In this document: positions 63,124 through 64,000 of the stretch, piece by piece
Position numbering within the stretch: position 1 is the stretch's first letter
Layout of the letters: the number at the start of each line of letters is the position of its first letter
Origin: Streptomyces sp. NBC_01264
GTDB lineage: Bacteria > Actinomycetota > Actinomycetes > Streptomycetales > Streptomycetaceae
Length of the DNA: 64,000 nucleotides
NCBI RefSeq assembly: GCF_026340675.1
Contig: NZ_JAPEOX010000002.1
Span: 682,001 to 746,000 of the forward strand
Reading direction: 5' to 3'
Translations under genes and position numbers: made by a program
Notes under the pieces: generated by a model
Databases searched by the model: none
What the model was told of the DNA's origin: nothing
What the model saw: only the letters and a program-made list of their open reading frames with translations

Positions 63124-64000
63124 TGTACCTGGCCACCACGGGCCGCCGGGCCGCGCCCGCCTCGCCCCCCACCACGGGGGCGGGGCGGCGTGTCCCCGCC
63201 GCCGTCCTGGCGCTCGGTACGGTCAGCCTCGTCACCGATGTCTCCTCCGAGATGGTCAGCGCGGTACTGCCGCTCTACCTCGTCCTCGGGCTCGGCCTCT
63301 CCCCCCTCCAATTCGGCTTCCTGGACGGGCTGATGGGAGGAGCCGGCGCGGTCGTACGGCTCCTCGGCGGACACCTCGCCGACCGCGGCCACCGGTACAA
63401 GCACGTCGCGGGGATCGGCTACGCCGTCTCGGCCTGCTCCCGGCTCGGCCTGCTGCTCGCGGGCGGCGCCACCGGCGGGATCGCGGCGGCCCTGGCCGCC
63501 GACCGGGTCGGCAAGGGCATCCGTACGGCGCCCCGCGACGCCCTGATCACCCTCAGCAGCCCTCCCGAGGAGCTCGGCCGGTCCTTCGGCGTGCACCGGG
63601 CCATGGACACCACCGGCGCCCTGCTCGGTCCGCTCGCCGCCTTCGCCCTGCTCTGGGCGACCGCGGGCGCGTACGACGCGGTGTTCGTCGCCAGCTTCTG
63701 CGCCGGCCTGCTCGGCGTGCTGCTCCTGGTCCTCTACGTCCCCGGCCACCACCGCCCGGCGGCCCGGCCCGGCCCGGCTCCGGCCCGGGCCAAGGCGTTC
63801 GCGGCGCTGCGGGACCCCGCCTTCCGGCGGATCCTGTGGGCCGCGGCCCTGCTCGGCGGCGCCACCATCGGCGACGCCTTCGTCTACCTCCTGCTCCAGC
63901 GCCGACTGGGCCTGGATCCCGGCTGGTTCCCCCTGCTGCCGCTCGGGGCGGCCGCGGGCTACCTGCTCCTGGCCGTCCCGGTGGGCCGGATCGCCGACCG
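63123..64000 (+). CDS. MFS transporter (partial, runs off the right edge)
   Basis: The frame from ATG 63123 is open to the end of the window (292 codons). It shows an MFS N-terminal half: V-T-D-V-S-S-E-M in helix 1, G-G-x-L-A-D-R-G-H-R in the first loop, and D-R-V-G-K-G-I-R-T-A-P-R-D, a motif of a family of uncharacterised exporters near NreB-type proteins. Translation is coupled to the phosphoesterase. Confidence 0.85.
   Translation, partial: MYLATTGRRAAPASPPTTGAGRRVPAAVLALGTVSLVTDVSSEMVSAVLPLYLVLGLGLSPLQFGFLDGLMGGAGAVVRLLGGHLADRGHRYKHVAGIGYAVSACSRLGLLLAGGATGGIAAALAADRVGKGIRTAPRDALITLSSPPEELGRSFGVHRAMDTTGALLGPLAAFALLWATAGAYDAVFVASFCAGLLGVLLLVLYVPGHHRPAARPGPAPARAKAFAALRDPAFRRILWAAALLGGATIGDAFVYLLLQRRLGLDPGWFPLLPLGAAAGYLLLAVPVGRIAD

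Overview
The window is chromosomal DNA of a Streptomyces-like actinomycete. It is very GC-rich with strong third-position GC bias. It has many GTG and some TTG starts, TGA/ATG-overlapping operons, a carbohydrate ABC operon without its own ATPase (expected to borrow MsiK), the actinobacterial pca gene order I-J-H-G-B-L, and a rifamycin-associated element (RAE) in front of rox. I see no tRNA, rRNA, CRISPR array, insertion sequence or phage gene. It is accessory-rich chromosome with catabolic, stress and resistance modules and several broken genes.

Layout. 1-725: end of a divergent gene and its TetR regulator. 744-1243: stand-alone ACT-domain gene behind a leader with an intrinsic-terminator hairpin. 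1288-10339: alpha-glucan locus (GH13 alpha-glucosidase, secreted GH87-like alpha-1,3-glucanase, two permeases, binding lipoprotein, LacI regulator). 10549-14376: oleate hydratase, PrxQ peroxiredoxin, SDR, two small unknowns. 14703-20488: RpiR regulator, secreted M14 peptidase, HelD-family RNA polymerase motor, Tat-exported beta carbonic anhydrase. 20691-24553: divergent phenylacetate-type genes (paaK, paaI / thiolase, crotonase) around a PaaR-type operator. 24633-26331: XRE-cupin regulator with threonine aldolase.

26402-30115 and 48668-52295 are two related modules: secreted esterase, MFS transporter and TetR regulator, linked by near-identical operators. 30124-34149: two-component system divergent from a ferric-reductase-like membrane flavoprotein. 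34199-37914: PaoABC-like molybdenum dehydrogenase whose Fe-S subunit is frameshifted. 37984-47154: protocatechuate/4-hydroxybenzoate island, pcaIJHGBL under a MarR regulator and pobA beside a double-length IclR regulator. It has no pcaF; the thiolase at 22569 could fill that step. 47270-48174: a deletion scar joining a GntR start to a start-less amidohydrolase.

52290-56761: SOS mutagenesis cassette dnaE2-imuB with a LexA-like box; imuB has lost its stop. 58107-60319: rifampicin monooxygenase rox divergent from a DinB-fold gene, with the RAE lying where the -35 elements of both promoters would sit. 60390-64000: a frameshifted membrane protein, a lipoprotein, a secreted metallophosphoesterase and the first part of an MFS transporter.

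The main systems to follow up are (i) the RAE-centred rox/DinB pair with a HelD homologue in the same window, (ii) the alpha-1,3-glucan operon and its LacI half-sites, (iii) the shared-operator esterase/TetR modules, and (iv) a cluster of gene breaks, two of which look like one-base losses in G runs and need read-level checking before they are called pseudogenes.
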